Positions 20,481 to 29,773 of a stretch of 64,000 bases of DNA are shown piece by piece. Both the position numbers and the translations under genes were made by a program. Location: positions 2,190,333 through 2,254,332 of the forward strand of contig NZ_LR812090.1 of the NCBI RefSeq assembly GCF_903772925.1, in the 5' to 3' direction. The stretch comes from Alteromonas macleodii (lineage in GTDB: Bacteria > Pseudomonadota > Gammaproteobacteria > Enterobacterales > Alteromonadaceae). The notes under the pieces are model-generated. The model saw nothing but the letters and a program-made list of their open reading frames with translations, did no database searches and was not told the origin of the DNA. Within the stretch, counting starts at the first letter, position 1. Each line of letters starts with the position of its first letter.

Positions 20481-21404
20481 ATGAAGAACTGTATTACGAA
20501 AAACACCGCAATAGTCTGTTTAGCTTCACTGATTTCCTGCTCGAGTGTAGCCGATGAGTATTTGACCTTTTTCATGGCTGGCCAATCGAATATGGACGGC
20601 TATGGGTACGTTTCTGATTTACCGCGTAGTCTAACAAAAGAACAAGATGTCATGATTTTTCATGGTAATGGCGTCTTCGATAATCAAGAGAATGGCGGTG
20701 TAGGGAAGTGGGATAAGCTAAAACCCGGTCACGGTACAGGCTTTAAATCAGATGGAAAAGCTAATGCGCTTTCTGAGCGATTCGGAGCAGAGTTAACCTT
20801 TGCAAAAGCCATAGAGCAGCAGTATCCAAATAAAAAAATTGCCATTATAAAGTATGCGGTAGGCGGCACTGGACTGGCGCTTAATACGGGTTACAGCAAC
20901 TGGTACCCCAATTTTAATGAAGGCAAAGGACTTAACCAGTACGATTTCGCTCTAGAAACGATTAACAATGCCTATTCCTTCATTGATATCGACGGGGATG
21001 GTGAACCAGATACGCTTAAACCTATGGGCGTTATTTGGATGCAAGGCGAGGCAGATGCCCATGCGAGCGAAGCATCAGCCAATGCATATCTAGATAATCT
21101 TACTTCCTTAATGCAGTTATTCCGTGCCGCGTTAAGAACCGATGATTTACCTGTTGTTATTGGCAAAATCACCGATTCCGAAATGGGCGAAGAAGATATT
21201 ATGCCTTACATAGAAAGGGTGCATTTAGCGCAGCAGCTTTTTGTTGAGTCAGACAATTGCGCTACTTACATGTCTAACTCTGACACATACTCATATGGCG
21301 ATGACCCTTGGCACTATACCAGTGAAAGTTTTATACAAATGGGGAAAGACTTTGCATCAGCTTATAAGCAAGCCGTAGAGAAGTGTGGATTCGGCGTTGA
21401 TTAA
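20481..21404 (+). CDS. SASA-domain carbohydrate esterase, predicted lipoprotein
   Basis: The protein belongs to the SGNH-like sialate O-acetylesterase/CE6 group (SASA domain), which removes acetyl groups from sugars. The nucleophile motif FMAGQSNMDG has Ser36 in my numbering, WMQGEADAH is the conserved Gln-Gly-Glu block, and DPWHYT near the C-terminus supplies the Asp-x-x-His pair. I prefer the ATG at 20481 over the one at 20427. It gives a lipoprotein-type signal (MKNCITKNTAIVCLASLISC, with lipobox LISC), so the enzyme is probably membrane-anchored outside the cytoplasm. It has its own terminator, and its substrate and any link to the glucan genes that follow are unknown. Confidence 0.8.
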   Translation: MKNCITKNTAIVCLASLISCSSVADEYLTFFMAGQSNMDGYGYVSDLPRSLTKEQDVMIFHGNGVFDNQENGGVGKWDKLKPGHGTGFKSDGKANALSERFGAELTFAKAIEQQYPNKKIAIIKYAVGGTGLALNTGYSNWYPNFNEGKGLNQYDFALETINNAYSFIDIDGDGEPDTLKPMGVIWMQGEADAHASEASANAYLDNLTSLMQLFRAALRTDDLPVVIGKITDSEMGEEDIMPYIERVHLAQQLFVESDNCATYMSNSDTYSYGDDPWHYTSESFIQMGKDFASAYKQAVEKCGFGVD

Positions 21405-21439
21405 ACATTAGTGGGCCGTTATTAACTACTATCTCTACA

Positions 21440-21465
21440 AAGCCTCGTTTTTACGAGGCTTTTTT
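21440..21465 (+). terminator. Intrinsic terminator after the esterase gene
   Basis: The stem AAGCCTCG / CGAGGCTT with a short T-rich loop is followed by TTTTT. Confidence 0.88.
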
Positions 21466-21745
21466 GCTTAAGCTAGCCTGTTATTAACACGAACCTGTTA
21501 AAAAGGTTTTTTAGTGCTTTGAATGTTACTATAAACTACAAATATCGCGTTTAATTTCCTTTCTATCCTTTAACAAACCTAGTATCAACACCGCTTGCGT
21601 GTCTTTTTTTGAGCATAGATACACAATTTTCCTGAAACTTAATTTCATAAAAATTTTACATATCGGCTGTTGCGCCTGATATGTGTTGTAAAATTACATC
21701 ACTAACTATTCGTTACTTGTTAAAACCGTGTTGCATAAATTTTAT

Positions 21746-21759
21746 TGAATACGTATGCA
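21746..21759 (+). promoter_or_regulatory. Candidate LacI-family (MalR-type) operator, copy 1
   Basis: TGAATACGTATGCA is a near-palindrome centred on a CG dinucleotide (ATACGTAT core), as is usual for LacI-family operators. The identical 14-mer occurs upstream of three more glucan genes. It lies 117 bases before the TonB receptor ATG, with TTGCAT 14 bases earlier as a possible -35 element. Confidence 0.8.
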
Positions 21760-21876
21760 GGCAATTGTGCAAAACCTAGGGCATCTATAGCATTGTCCCC
21801 GTGAGATGTATTGTCATTTATTTGTCATAAGAACAACAAAAAGACAACAACTATAACCGTATGGGACACCCGTTTT

Positions 21877-24693
21877 ATGAAACAATTTAAACCCAACCTA
21901 ATTAAAGCTGCGCTTATTTCAGGCGGTATGGCATTTGGAAGTGCACCTGCACTAGCTCAAGAAGCAAACACTGATGCTGTTGATGAAGCTAATCTAGAAG
22001 TTATTCAAGTAAGCGGTATACGCGGCAGCCTACAGCGTGCTCAAGCAATTAAAATGGATAATACGTCCATTGTTGAAGCGCTTTCAGCTGAGGATATCGG
22101 TAAACTTCCTGACACAAGTATTGCAGAATCAATTGCACGTCTACCAGGTGTTACTGGTGAGCGTCGCAACGGTCGAACAAGTGGTATCTCGGTCCGTGGT
22201 TTTAACGAAAATTACGTTGGAACGTCTTTAAATGGCCGTGAGCTTTTGGGGATGGGTGACAACCGAGGGGTTGAGTTTGACCTTTATCCTACGGAAATTA
22301 TTTCAAACATTCTGGTATACAAAACACCGGAAGCGGGCATGACCACGCAAAACATCGGTGGCTCAATTGACCTTCAAACTGTTAAGCCTCTTACAGCAGA
22401 AAGCACCTTTACCGTAAACGGTACATTCGAGAAGAACGCTGAAGATTCTCCGAATCCAGATTTTGATAATGATGGACACCGCGTCTCTGTAAACTTTGTT
22501 GACCAATTCGCAGACGATACAATTGGTTTAGCATTAACCGTTGCAACAATGGAATCGCCTCGTCAAGAGCAACAGTTCCGCGGTTGGGGTTATGCCGGTA
22601 TTAATTTTGACAATGAGCGCCGTGCTCTTGACCCTGTAGAAGTACCAGAAGATACAGTTGTACTTGGTGGACATGACTCTTTCCAACGTTCTGCCATGCT
22701 AGAACGTGACTCTTTTGCAGCTGTTGTTGAGTGGGCACCGACAGATAAGTTAAATATTCAACTTGATGCGCTTTACATCGATTTCGTCGAAGACGACGTT
22801 CGTCGTGGTCTTGAAGAAGGTGGTGCAGAGTGGGGTACAAGTGCTTATACCATCACAGGTGTTGAAGACGGTCTTGTTACCAGTGGATACTCTGACGGTT
22901 TCTACAGTGTTGTGAGAAACGATGCTCGTCGACAGGAAGCTGATCTAACCACTGTAGGTATTAACGCTGAGTACCAAATTAATGATTCTTGGACACTGGA
23001 AGTTGATTACTCTACAGGTAAAGTAGAAAAAGAAATCATTGACGTAGAAAGTTACTCAGGTGTTGGTCGTGCAGGCACAGAAGGTCGCCCTCTCACTGCT
23101 CGCAGTTGGGAAATGACCTCTACCGGTGTTATGTTCTCAGACCACCCAACTATTGCGCCAGTTGACTTAACTGACCCAACACTTATCACATTAGCCGGCC
23201 CACAAGCATGGGGTGCACCACCTCTATTAGAGTCTGATGGTCAAGACGGCTTCGTAAACCAACCTGTTTTCGAAGAAGAGCTTGATACATTGCGCTTCGA
23301 CCTTAAAGGTTATGTAGATTGGGGTGTGGTTACAGGTCTTTCGGCAGGTGTTGTTTATTCTGATCGTTCAAAATCTAAAGATAACAACGGTGCTTATTTA
23401 ACGGCTCCTACATATCCAGGCGATGCAGCAATTCCAGACGTATTAGGTGTAACAAATCTAGATTTCATCGGTATCGAAGGCATTTTAGCGTATGACTCGT
23501 TAGGCTTATATGAAAGCGGATATTACATCGAAAGTGATGCCAGCCGTGTTCAAAATGATCGCCTAGGTGATACCTACACGGTAGACGAAGAACTCATTAC
23601 GCTTTACACCAAATTAGATTTGGAAATGGAGTTCGGTGATATCTGGGTACGCGGTAATGTAGGTGTTCAAGTTGTAAACGCAGACCAGCAGTCTACAGGT
23701 TTCTCAACTACATCAGATACAGACGGTTACACTATTGCTAATCCAATTAGCGGCGGTGCTGACTACACAGATGTGCTTCCAACGTTGAATCTATCGGCTG
23801 AAGTAGCGGAAGGTCAGTTTGTGCGCCTAGGGTTAAGTAAAGTAATTTCTCGTCCGCGTATGGACGATATGCGCCCGAATACACAGGTTACTTTCTCATT
23901 TAACGATAACCAAATTGAAAGTACAGACATTGAGAACGGTCCTTGGAGTGGTAGTGCTGGTAACCCGGAGCTTCGTCCACTTGAAGCGAACCAGTTTGAT
24001 TTAGCTTATGAAAACTATTTCGCTGATACGGGTTACGTTGCAGTGTCTTTCTTCTACAAAGATATTAAGAACTGGCACCGCAGCACATCACTCGTTGCTG
24101 ACTTTACTGACTTCTATATTCCAGATCTTCATCAAGGTTCTGAAGGCCAAGCGCCTATGTTGTTCGAAGGTCAAGTAGGCAGTGTGCTAGACGGTTTTGA
24201 AGGCTTTGTACGTGGCTACGAATTGCAGGGCTCGCTACCATTTGACCTTGTACATGAATCTCTAGAAGGTTTTGGCTTATTTGCAAGTGCTACCTTCATG
24301 GACGGTGAAGTTGATGCAGCGCCAGGTCAAAGTGAAACAAGAATTCCAGGCCTTTCAGAAGAGTCTTACAGCATGACTTTCTTCTACGAAAGCAACGGTT
24401 TCGAGTTCCGTTTAGCTGCAACGAAGCGTGATCAATACTTGACTGAAGAGCGTGGTTTAAGTCTTGCGTTAGTTGATGCAACTAAGCAGGGTGGAACGCT
24501 TGTCGATGCCCAAATTGGTTATGACTTCGGCGAATCTGGTATCGATTACCTAGAAGGTTTACGTGTAACGCTTCAAGCACAGAACTTGACTGACGAGGAC
24601 GATATTCAAGCATCTGCTGCTGACGGACGCCAAATTACACAGTTCCAGACTTACGGAACAAACTACTTGTTAGGTTTTAACTACAAGTTCTAA
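21877..24693 (+). CDS. TonB-dependent receptor (Xanthomonas/Caulobacter-type), glucan locus
   Basis: An outer-membrane beta-barrel transporter driven by TonB. I start it at the ATG at 21877, which yields the signal peptide MKQFKPNLIKAALISGG ending near ALAQ; the frame is open upstream to 21811 but adds a non-signal sequence. The mature N-terminus holds the TonB-box-like LEVIQVSGIRGSL, then the plug domain (DIGKLPDTSIAESIARLPGV, ISVRGFNENY, LNGREL), and a barrel of roughly 650 residues ending in LLGFNYKF with the terminal Phe expected for outer-membrane insertion. Length is 938 residues. The operator upstream and nearby pullulanase and amylases suggest maltodextrin or another alpha-glucan as ligand. 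Confidence 0.92.
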   Translation: MKQFKPNLIKAALISGGMAFGSAPALAQEANTDAVDEANLEVIQVSGIRGSLQRAQAIKMDNTSIVEALSAEDIGKLPDTSIAESIARLPGVTGERRNGRTSGISVRGFNENYVGTSLNGRELLGMGDNRGVEFDLYPTEIISNILVYKTPEAGMTTQNIGGSIDLQTVKPLTAESTFTVNGTFEKNAEDSPNPDFDNDGHRVSVNFVDQFADDTIGLALTVATMESPRQEQQFRGWGYAGINFDNERRALDPVEVPEDTVVLGGHDSFQRSAMLERDSFAAVVEWAPTDKLNIQLDALYIDFVEDDVRRGLEEGGAEWGTSAYTITGVEDGLVTSGYSDGFYSVVRNDARRQEADLTTVGINAEYQINDSWTLEVDYSTGKVEKEIIDVESYSGVGRAGTEGRPLTARSWEMTSTGVMFSDHPTIAPVDLTDPTLITLAGPQAWGAPPLLESDGQDGFVNQPVFEEELDTLRFDLKGYVDWGVVTGLSAGVVYSDRSKSKDNNGAYLTAPTYPGDAAIPDVLGVTNLDFIGIEGILAYDSLGLYESGYYIESDASRVQNDRLGDTYTVDEELITLYTKLDLEMEFGDIWVRGNVGVQVVNADQQSTGFSTTSDTDGYTIANPISGGADYTDVLPTLNLSAEVAEGQFVRLGLSKVISRPRMDDMRPNTQVTFSFNDNQIESTDIENGPWSGSAGNPELRPLEANQFDLAYENYFADTGYVAVSFFYKDIKNWHRSTSLVADFTDFYIPDLHQGSEGQAPMLFEGQVGSVLDGFEGFVRGYELQGSLPFDLVHESLEGFGLFASATFMDGEVDAAPGQSETRIPGLSEESYSMTFFYESNGFEFRLAATKRDQYLTEERGLSLALVDATKQGGTLVDAQIGYDFGESGIDYLEGLRVTLQAQNLTDEDDIQASAADGRQITQFQTYGTNYLLGFNYKF

Positions 24694-24708
24694 TCGCTTC
24701 GTGTGTGT

Positions 24709-24776
24709 AAAGCCACCTGCTGCTTTTTGTTTTAGCTTATGCTAAAAGAAAGCAAACGGTGGCTTTTCTTTTTTGT
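24709..24776 (+). terminator. Long terminator hairpin after first TonB receptor
   Basis: An outer stem AAAGCCACC / GGTGGCTTT encloses an inner interrupted stem built on TTTTAGC TTAT GCTAAAA, and the whole is followed by a T-rich run. It separates the receptor from the halogenase-like gene, though read-through may feed the latter. Confidence 0.8.
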
Positions 24777-24820
24777 ATAAAGAAAAATCGTTAATAGTAG
24801 CTGATAAATTCGAGACGTTT

Positions 24821-26341
24821 ATGCTTACCCCTCTTAAAAAATCTATAAACCGCGTCGTAATAGCAGGAGGCGGTACTGCCGGTTGGTTAGCTGCTTCACT
24901 TTTGAAGAAGCTGCTTGGCCAGGCTATTGAAATTACGCTTGTGGAATCTGAAGCCATAGGTACGGTTGGTGTTGGAGAAGCAACCATTCCTCCAATTCGA
25001 CTCGTAAATCAAGTATTGGGTATAGACGAAGCTCAGTTTATTCACGACACTAAAGCTACGGTTAAACTCGCCATTCGTTTTGAAAACTGGAAGACTAAAG
25101 GAGAATGTTACTACCACACCTTCGGAGCTCCTGGCAGAAGTATGGCATTTTGTCATTTCCATCACTATTGGGTGAAGGCTCGCCAACAAGGTTTAATGAA
25201 CGATTTGTGGGATTATGATCTGAATTATCTCGCTGCTGAAGCGGGAAAATTCGCCCAAATTAATGCAAAAGACCCCGTTTTAGAACTTCCGTTTGCCTAC
25301 CATTTTGACGCCAGTCTGTATGCGCAGTATTTGCGAAAGCTAAGTGAACAAATGGGCGTAGTGCGTGTAGAGGGTAAGATCGCAAGAGTACAACGTTGTA
25401 ATGACAGCGGATATATACAAGCGCTGCACCTGGAAAGTGGAGAAGTCATTGATGGCGATTTATTTATAGATTGCACCGGTTTTAAAGGCTTGTTGATTGA
25501 AGGTGCTTTAGGGGCAGGCTATGACGACTGGTCCCACTTATTACCCTGTGACAGTGCGCTGGCAGTCCCGTCAGAAAGGCACGAAAAAACCGCACCGTAC
25601 ACGCGCTCTATAGCACACGATGCAGGGTGGCAGTGGCGAATTCCGTTACAACATAGGAATGGTAACGGTCATGTTTATAGCTCTCGTTATATAAGCGATG
25701 ACCAAGCCTGTGACACTTTATTATCAAACTTAGATACTAAACCACTGGGCGATCCAAAGCTGATAAAATTTACAACCGGTAGAAGGCGAAAGCAGTGGTA
25801 TAAAAACGTGGTGGCGGTAGGCCTATCAAGCGGATTTCTAGAGCCTCTAGAATCAACTAGCATTCACCTTATTCAATCAGCAATTGTGCGTTTAATTCAG
25901 CTGTTTCCGCACAATGGTGTGACAAAGAGCTTAATTGACGAATACAACAAACAATCAGAACTCGAATTCGAACAAATCAGAGATTTTTTGGTATTACACT
26001 ATGTAGTGAATGAAAGAACGGACAGTGCCTTTTTTAACGATATGCGCAACATCACGCTGCCAGACTCATTAGCCCATAAGATTGAACTTTTCAAAGAAAA
26101 TGGTGTTCTTCAAAGAGAACAAAACGATCTTTTCCTTGAAAGTTCTTGGCTTCAAGTTTTATACGGACAGGGTGTAATGCCAAAGGATTACCATGGCTTA
26201 GTAAATAGCGTATCCGATGCACAATTAAATCAAATGTTAACAAAATTGCTAGAACTTAAAAGAGAGCCTATTGCTAAATTGCCTTCACATGACGATTACA
26301 TAAACGGGATGGTTGCGAAGTACAAGCGTTCAATGAAGTAG
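24821..26341 (+). CDS. Flavin-dependent tryptophan halogenase-family protein
   Basis: The protein has the fold signature of FADH2-dependent halogenases such as PrnA and RebH. The N-terminal GGGTAGW flavin-binding motif is followed by VKLAIRFENW, whose Lys82 aligns with the catalytic lysine. Next come AGWQWRIPLQHR, matching the GWxWxIP motif, and GFLEPLESTSIH, which holds the conserved Glu. Length from the ATG at 24821 is 506 residues. An upstream TTG at 24773 lies inside the terminator and is unlikely to be used. It sits between two TonB receptors; this pairing with Xanthomonas/Caulobacter-type receptors is recurrent in bacteria, but the substrate is unknown. No separate flavin reductase gene is adjacent. 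Confidence 0.85.
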   Translation: MLTPLKKSINRVVIAGGGTAGWLAASLLKKLLGQAIEITLVESEAIGTVGVGEATIPPIRLVNQVLGIDEAQFIHDTKATVKLAIRFENWKTKGECYYHTFGAPGRSMAFCHFHHYWVKARQQGLMNDLWDYDLNYLAAEAGKFAQINAKDPVLELPFAYHFDASLYAQYLRKLSEQMGVVRVEGKIARVQRCNDSGYIQALHLESGEVIDGDLFIDCTGFKGLLIEGALGAGYDDWSHLLPCDSALAVPSERHEKTAPYTRSIAHDAGWQWRIPLQHRNGNGHVYSSRYISDDQACDTLLSNLDTKPLGDPKLIKFTTGRRRKQWYKNVVAVGLSSGFLEPLESTSIHLIQSAIVRLIQLFPHNGVTKSLIDEYNKQSELEFEQIRDFLVLHYVVNERTDSAFFNDMRNITLPDSLAHKIELFKENGVLQREQNDLFLESSWLQVLYGQGVMPKDYHGLVNSVSDAQLNQMLTKLLELKREPIAKLPSHDDYINGMVAKYKRSMK

Positions 26342-26415
26342 GTTACTTAAAGATTTTCTATGTTATTTTGCGTATTCTTAACGCATTAGCGAGGTAAATA
26401 AACGCGCATTCTATT

Positions 26416-26441
26416 AAGCAGCCATATGGCTGCTTTTTTAT
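26416..26441 (+). terminator. Intrinsic terminator after halogenase-like gene
   Basis: AAGCAGCC ATAT GGCTGCTT forms a tight stem followed by a T-run. Confidence 0.88.
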
Positions 26442-26513
26442 TTCTGATAATAAAATGTTAACTAAATTGCTAAAAAACCACGATTCATTAAATATATGTT
26501 TCTCATATGTAAA

Positions 26514-26527
26514 TGAATACGTATGCA
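26514..26527 (+). promoter_or_regulatory. Candidate LacI-family (MalR-type) operator, copy 2
   Basis: TGAATACGTATGCA, identical to copy 1, lies 112 bases before the second receptor ATG. The spacing from operator to start codon is nearly the same as at the first receptor gene. Confidence 0.8.
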
Positions 26528-26639
26528 TAGCATTGCTCCCTTTTTATACAAACCAGTAGTATTTGGTGTTGAACCATAAGAGGCATTTTTGGGTGTGGTA
26601 TTCCTAAAAATGTCGATAATAAACAAGGATGGGACACCA

Positions 26640-29600
26640 ATGAAAACATTCAAACCCAGCACTATCATGGCGGCCTTGATCAGTAGTGGGGTCGCGTTTA
26701 GTGCGCTGCCGCTCTATGCTCAAGAGTCTCCAGACACACCCGTAGATGAAGTTGAACGACCAGATGAAGATACCTTAGAGCGTATCGAAGTACGTGGTTT
26801 CAGTACCAGCTTAATTCAATCACTAAACCAAAAACGTTTCTCTGACACGGTTTCTGAGCAAATATCTGCAGATGACCTTGGCGGGCTTCCCGACGTATCT
26901 ATGGCCGATGCTCTGACCCGCTTGCCGGGTATCTCGGCAGTGCGTACCGGCGGACAAGCGGCGCAAATCAATATTCGCGGTTTATCAGGTGACTTTGTTT
27001 TTTCTACGTTAAACGGTAGGGAGCAGGTATCCACCAGCGGAAGTCGCGCTATTGAATTTGACCAATATCCGTCTGAGCTTATTAGCGAGGCAGCGGTTTA
27101 TAAATCTCCCAAGGCATCGCTAATTGAAGGCGGTATTGCGGGTACGGTAGAACTAAAAACAGCATCACCACTTGCCATTGAAGAGCAACATAAATTTAGC
27201 GCTAACATGCGTGGTATGTATAACGATAGAGCATCCGAAATAAGCGATGCTACAGAATACGGTCATAGACTAAGCTTTTCTTATCAAGGTAAATTTCTAG
27301 ACGATACCCTAGGTGTATCATTGGGTTATGCACGTCTATTCCAGCCAAGCGTTTCTACGCAGTTCATCGGTTTAGCTTATAACGGTCAGGTAGATGTTGA
27401 TGGCCTGGAAGGGGATACCGACGGCTCGGCAGACTGTCCAAACTGTGAGCTCATTTCAGAAGGTTTTGAGATGCAGCACAAGGGCGGTGAAGAAACGCGC
27501 GATGGCTACGTTGCGGCGTTTGAATGGGCGCCTATCGATACATTCACCTTAAAAGCTGATGCCTTCATTTCAAAATTTGATTCTGAAGCATTTGCTCGGG
27601 GATTTCGCGTTAAGTTAGGCGGTATCAACGCGGGTATTACTAACCCGGTTGTAGTAAACAACAGCGTCGTTGGCGGTACTTTTTCTCGCACAGACAATAG
27701 CTTCACCCGAGTTGAACTGGTAAACGACGACAATCAAGACTTCGACAGTGTTACTAACTTAGGTGTTAATGCTAGCTGGGAAATATCACCGGATTTAGCA
27801 GTTCAGTTTGACGTATCTCGTTCAAGTGCTGAAAGTGACTTTAGAAACGGCTTGTTATGGTCGCTTGTAGGCGAAGATGCGACAGCTGCGAACCCAGTAT
27901 TTGATGAAAACGTTCAAATATCTTATTTGCTGAACGGCTTAAACCTGCCTGATATTGGTTTTAACCAAACTGATGCCTTTACCGATTTAGACCGGGTCAT
28001 GGTGAGCAAGTACGGTATCTATCCATTTGAAAACAAAGATGAGCTAGATGCATACCGTGTCGACTTCCAGTATTACGTAGACGCACCAATCATCTCTGGT
28101 TTTGAATTTGGATATCGTTATTCAGACCGGGAATACAACAACGATCGCTCTGTCTTTGAATACGGTAATGACAGTGCCTTTTCAGTCAGTGAACCGCCAC
28201 TTCGTTTAACGTCAGACATGGTTGAACAAGTTGATTGGAGCGGTGATTTTGGATATTTCCCAAGCTATTTATCAGTCGATTTAAACAGTGCGCTCAATGC
28301 TTGGTTCCCAGAAGGTAGACCGCAGCCTGTTCAAACATGGGGGCCTGGAGCTGCTGGCGTTATCAATGGCCCAGGAACAGGCCCAGCTACAGCGTGGACA
28401 CTGCAAGAAAGCGGTGATGTATTTGAAACCGTAAACTCGGCTTACTTAATGGCAAACATCAACACTGAAATTGGTAGTATTCCTGTTACGGGTAATATCG
28501 GTGTTAGATACGTTAAAAGCAAACAGAGCTCAACTACACTGCAGCGCGCTACCCAGCTTATTCAAGACTTAGAAACGGGGACGTCGGTTGAGGTAAGCGA
28601 CCCTACGGCAGGCGCGCAAAACATTACAGATGACGTAGGGCTCATCAATAATTTTTATCGTCCAGCGTTAATCAGCCACGAGTATTCAGATGTACTGCCC
28701 TCTATTAACCTGAACTTTAAACTAACTGACGATACTCAGCTTCGAGTAGCTGCCGCAAAAGTAATGGGGAGAGCGCCAATTAACCGTTTTGCGGCGAATG
28801 CGTCTACTACTATTGAAACAGTTACTGCGTTCCAAGACAGAGACTCAGGTGAAATCACGCTTTCAAACCCAACAGCAAGGGTTAGTGGTAATGCCCGTAA
28901 TAGCCCGTACTTAGAGCCGTTTTACGCTACACAGTACGATGTGTCATGGGAATATTACTTCTCAGATACAGAAGGGGCTCTGGTTGTAGCGGGTTTCTAT
29001 AAAGACATTGAGTCATTTGTAGAAGACATTGAAATAGAGCCTTACGACTTTGAAGCAAACGGCATAGTCATTCCAGACAACGTAAGCGTTCCAGTCTACT
29101 TAACCCCTGAATTTGCAGGGCAAGAAGCTGAACTAGCAAGGGATGAAAACGGCGATCCTATCTTTGTTACTGTGCCTACAGAAAACGGAAGCTATAGCAC
29201 TGCGGTAAATAACGCAGAAGGTGGCTACATTAGAGGACTAGAAGTCGCCTACACGCAAATTTACAGCATGCTACCTGGGTTATGGTCAGGCTTAGGGGTT
29301 AGCGCAAGCTACTCATATACGGAAAGTGAAATTCAGCGCACCCTTGGCGATGGCGTTTATGCCGCTAATTTACCAGGGCTTTCTGAAAACGTGGCAACAC
29401 TAACCGTTTTCTGGGAATACGAGGGCTTTGAAACCCGCCTATCTAGTCGCTATCGCGATGCCTTCGTATCTCAGCAAGTAGCGGTTAACGATCAGGTTGT
29501 TAACTTTGATGACGAACTGGTTATTGATTACCAAGCGTCTTACGAAATTAACGACAATTGGAGCGTTCTGTTTCAAGTAAACAATCTAACGGATGAGCCA

Positions 29601-29690
29601 ACCAAAAGCTATTTCGCGTCAGAAGAGCAAACCGGCACTATTCAGTACTTTGGCACCCAATATTACCTAGGAATGACATATCAACTATGA
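26640..29690 (+). CDS. TonB-dependent receptor, second paralog of the glucan locus
   Basis: A second outer-membrane TonB-dependent transporter, 1016 residues from the ATG at 26640. That ATG is preceded by AGGATGGGACACC and gives the signal peptide MKTFKPSTIMAALISSG ending near LYAQ. It is clearly related to the first receptor: the plug shows DDLGGLPDVSMADALTRLPG, INIRGLSGDF and LNGREQ, and the barrel ends in YYLGMTYQL. A CPNC pair in residues about 265-285 lies in a predicted extracellular loop. The stop codon overlaps an ATG in frame with the pullulanase gene, so the two are almost certainly co-transcribed; alpha-glucan uptake is the inferred role. Confidence 0.92.
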   Translation: MKTFKPSTIMAALISSGVAFSALPLYAQESPDTPVDEVERPDEDTLERIEVRGFSTSLIQSLNQKRFSDTVSEQISADDLGGLPDVSMADALTRLPGISAVRTGGQAAQINIRGLSGDFVFSTLNGREQVSTSGSRAIEFDQYPSELISEAAVYKSPKASLIEGGIAGTVELKTASPLAIEEQHKFSANMRGMYNDRASEISDATEYGHRLSFSYQGKFLDDTLGVSLGYARLFQPSVSTQFIGLAYNGQVDVDGLEGDTDGSADCPNCELISEGFEMQHKGGEETRDGYVAAFEWAPIDTFTLKADAFISKFDSEAFARGFRVKLGGINAGITNPVVVNNSVVGGTFSRTDNSFTRVELVNDDNQDFDSVTNLGVNASWEISPDLAVQFDVSRSSAESDFRNGLLWSLVGEDATAANPVFDENVQISYLLNGLNLPDIGFNQTDAFTDLDRVMVSKYGIYPFENKDELDAYRVDFQYYVDAPIISGFEFGYRYSDREYNNDRSVFEYGNDSAFSVSEPPLRLTSDMVEQVDWSGDFGYFPSYLSVDLNSALNAWFPEGRPQPVQTWGPGAAGVINGPGTGPATAWTLQESGDVFETVNSAYLMANINTEIGSIPVTGNIGVRYVKSKQSSTTLQRATQLIQDLETGTSVEVSDPTAGAQNITDDVGLINNFYRPALISHEYSDVLPSINLNFKLTDDTQLRVAAAKVMGRAPINRFAANASTTIETVTAFQDRDSGEITLSNPTARVSGNARNSPYLEPFYATQYDVSWEYYFSDTEGALVVAGFYKDIESFVEDIEIEPYDFEANGIVIPDNVSVPVYLTPEFAGQEAELARDENGDPIFVTVPTENGSYSTAVNNAEGGYIRGLEVAYTQIYSMLPGLWSGLGVSASYSYTESEIQRTLGDGVYAANLPGLSENVATLTVFWEYEGFETRLSSRYRDAFVSQQVAVNDQVVNFDDELVIDYQASYEINDNWSVLFQVNNLTDEPTKSYFASEEQTGTIQYFGTQYYLGMTYQL

Positions 29691-29773
29691 AAAACAACAT
29701 CTTAGGTAATTTATTTGGCGACGCACAAAAACGTTCAGTTGCCAAAAATAGCGAAAATATTCAGGAGAATTTT

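Larger units (their letters stand above)
21405..21876. other. Promoter region of first TonB receptor
   Basis: This gap of about 470 bases contains the esterase terminator at its left end, an AT-rich middle part and the conserved 14-bp operator-like site at 21746-21759. The rest forms a long leader of about 117 bases between that site and the receptor ATG. Confidence 0.6.
26342..26639. other. Promoter region of second TonB receptor
   Basis: This gap of nearly 300 bases holds the halogenase terminator, an AT-rich segment, the second operator-like site and a leader of about 112 bases that resembles the leader of the first receptor in places (ATAGCATTG and GATGGGACACC words). Confidence 0.55.

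Noticed and set aside
24773..24820. TTG start for the halogenase-like gene within the preceding terminator
   Set aside because: The codon lies in the terminator T-run, and a typical flavin-binding N-terminus begins a few residues after the ATG at 24821.
29687..29773. Longer N-terminus for the pullulanase starting at the ATG that overlaps the receptor stop
   Set aside because: The extra 29 residues are charged and would bury the lipoprotein signal; AGGAG directly precedes the internal ATG at 29774.
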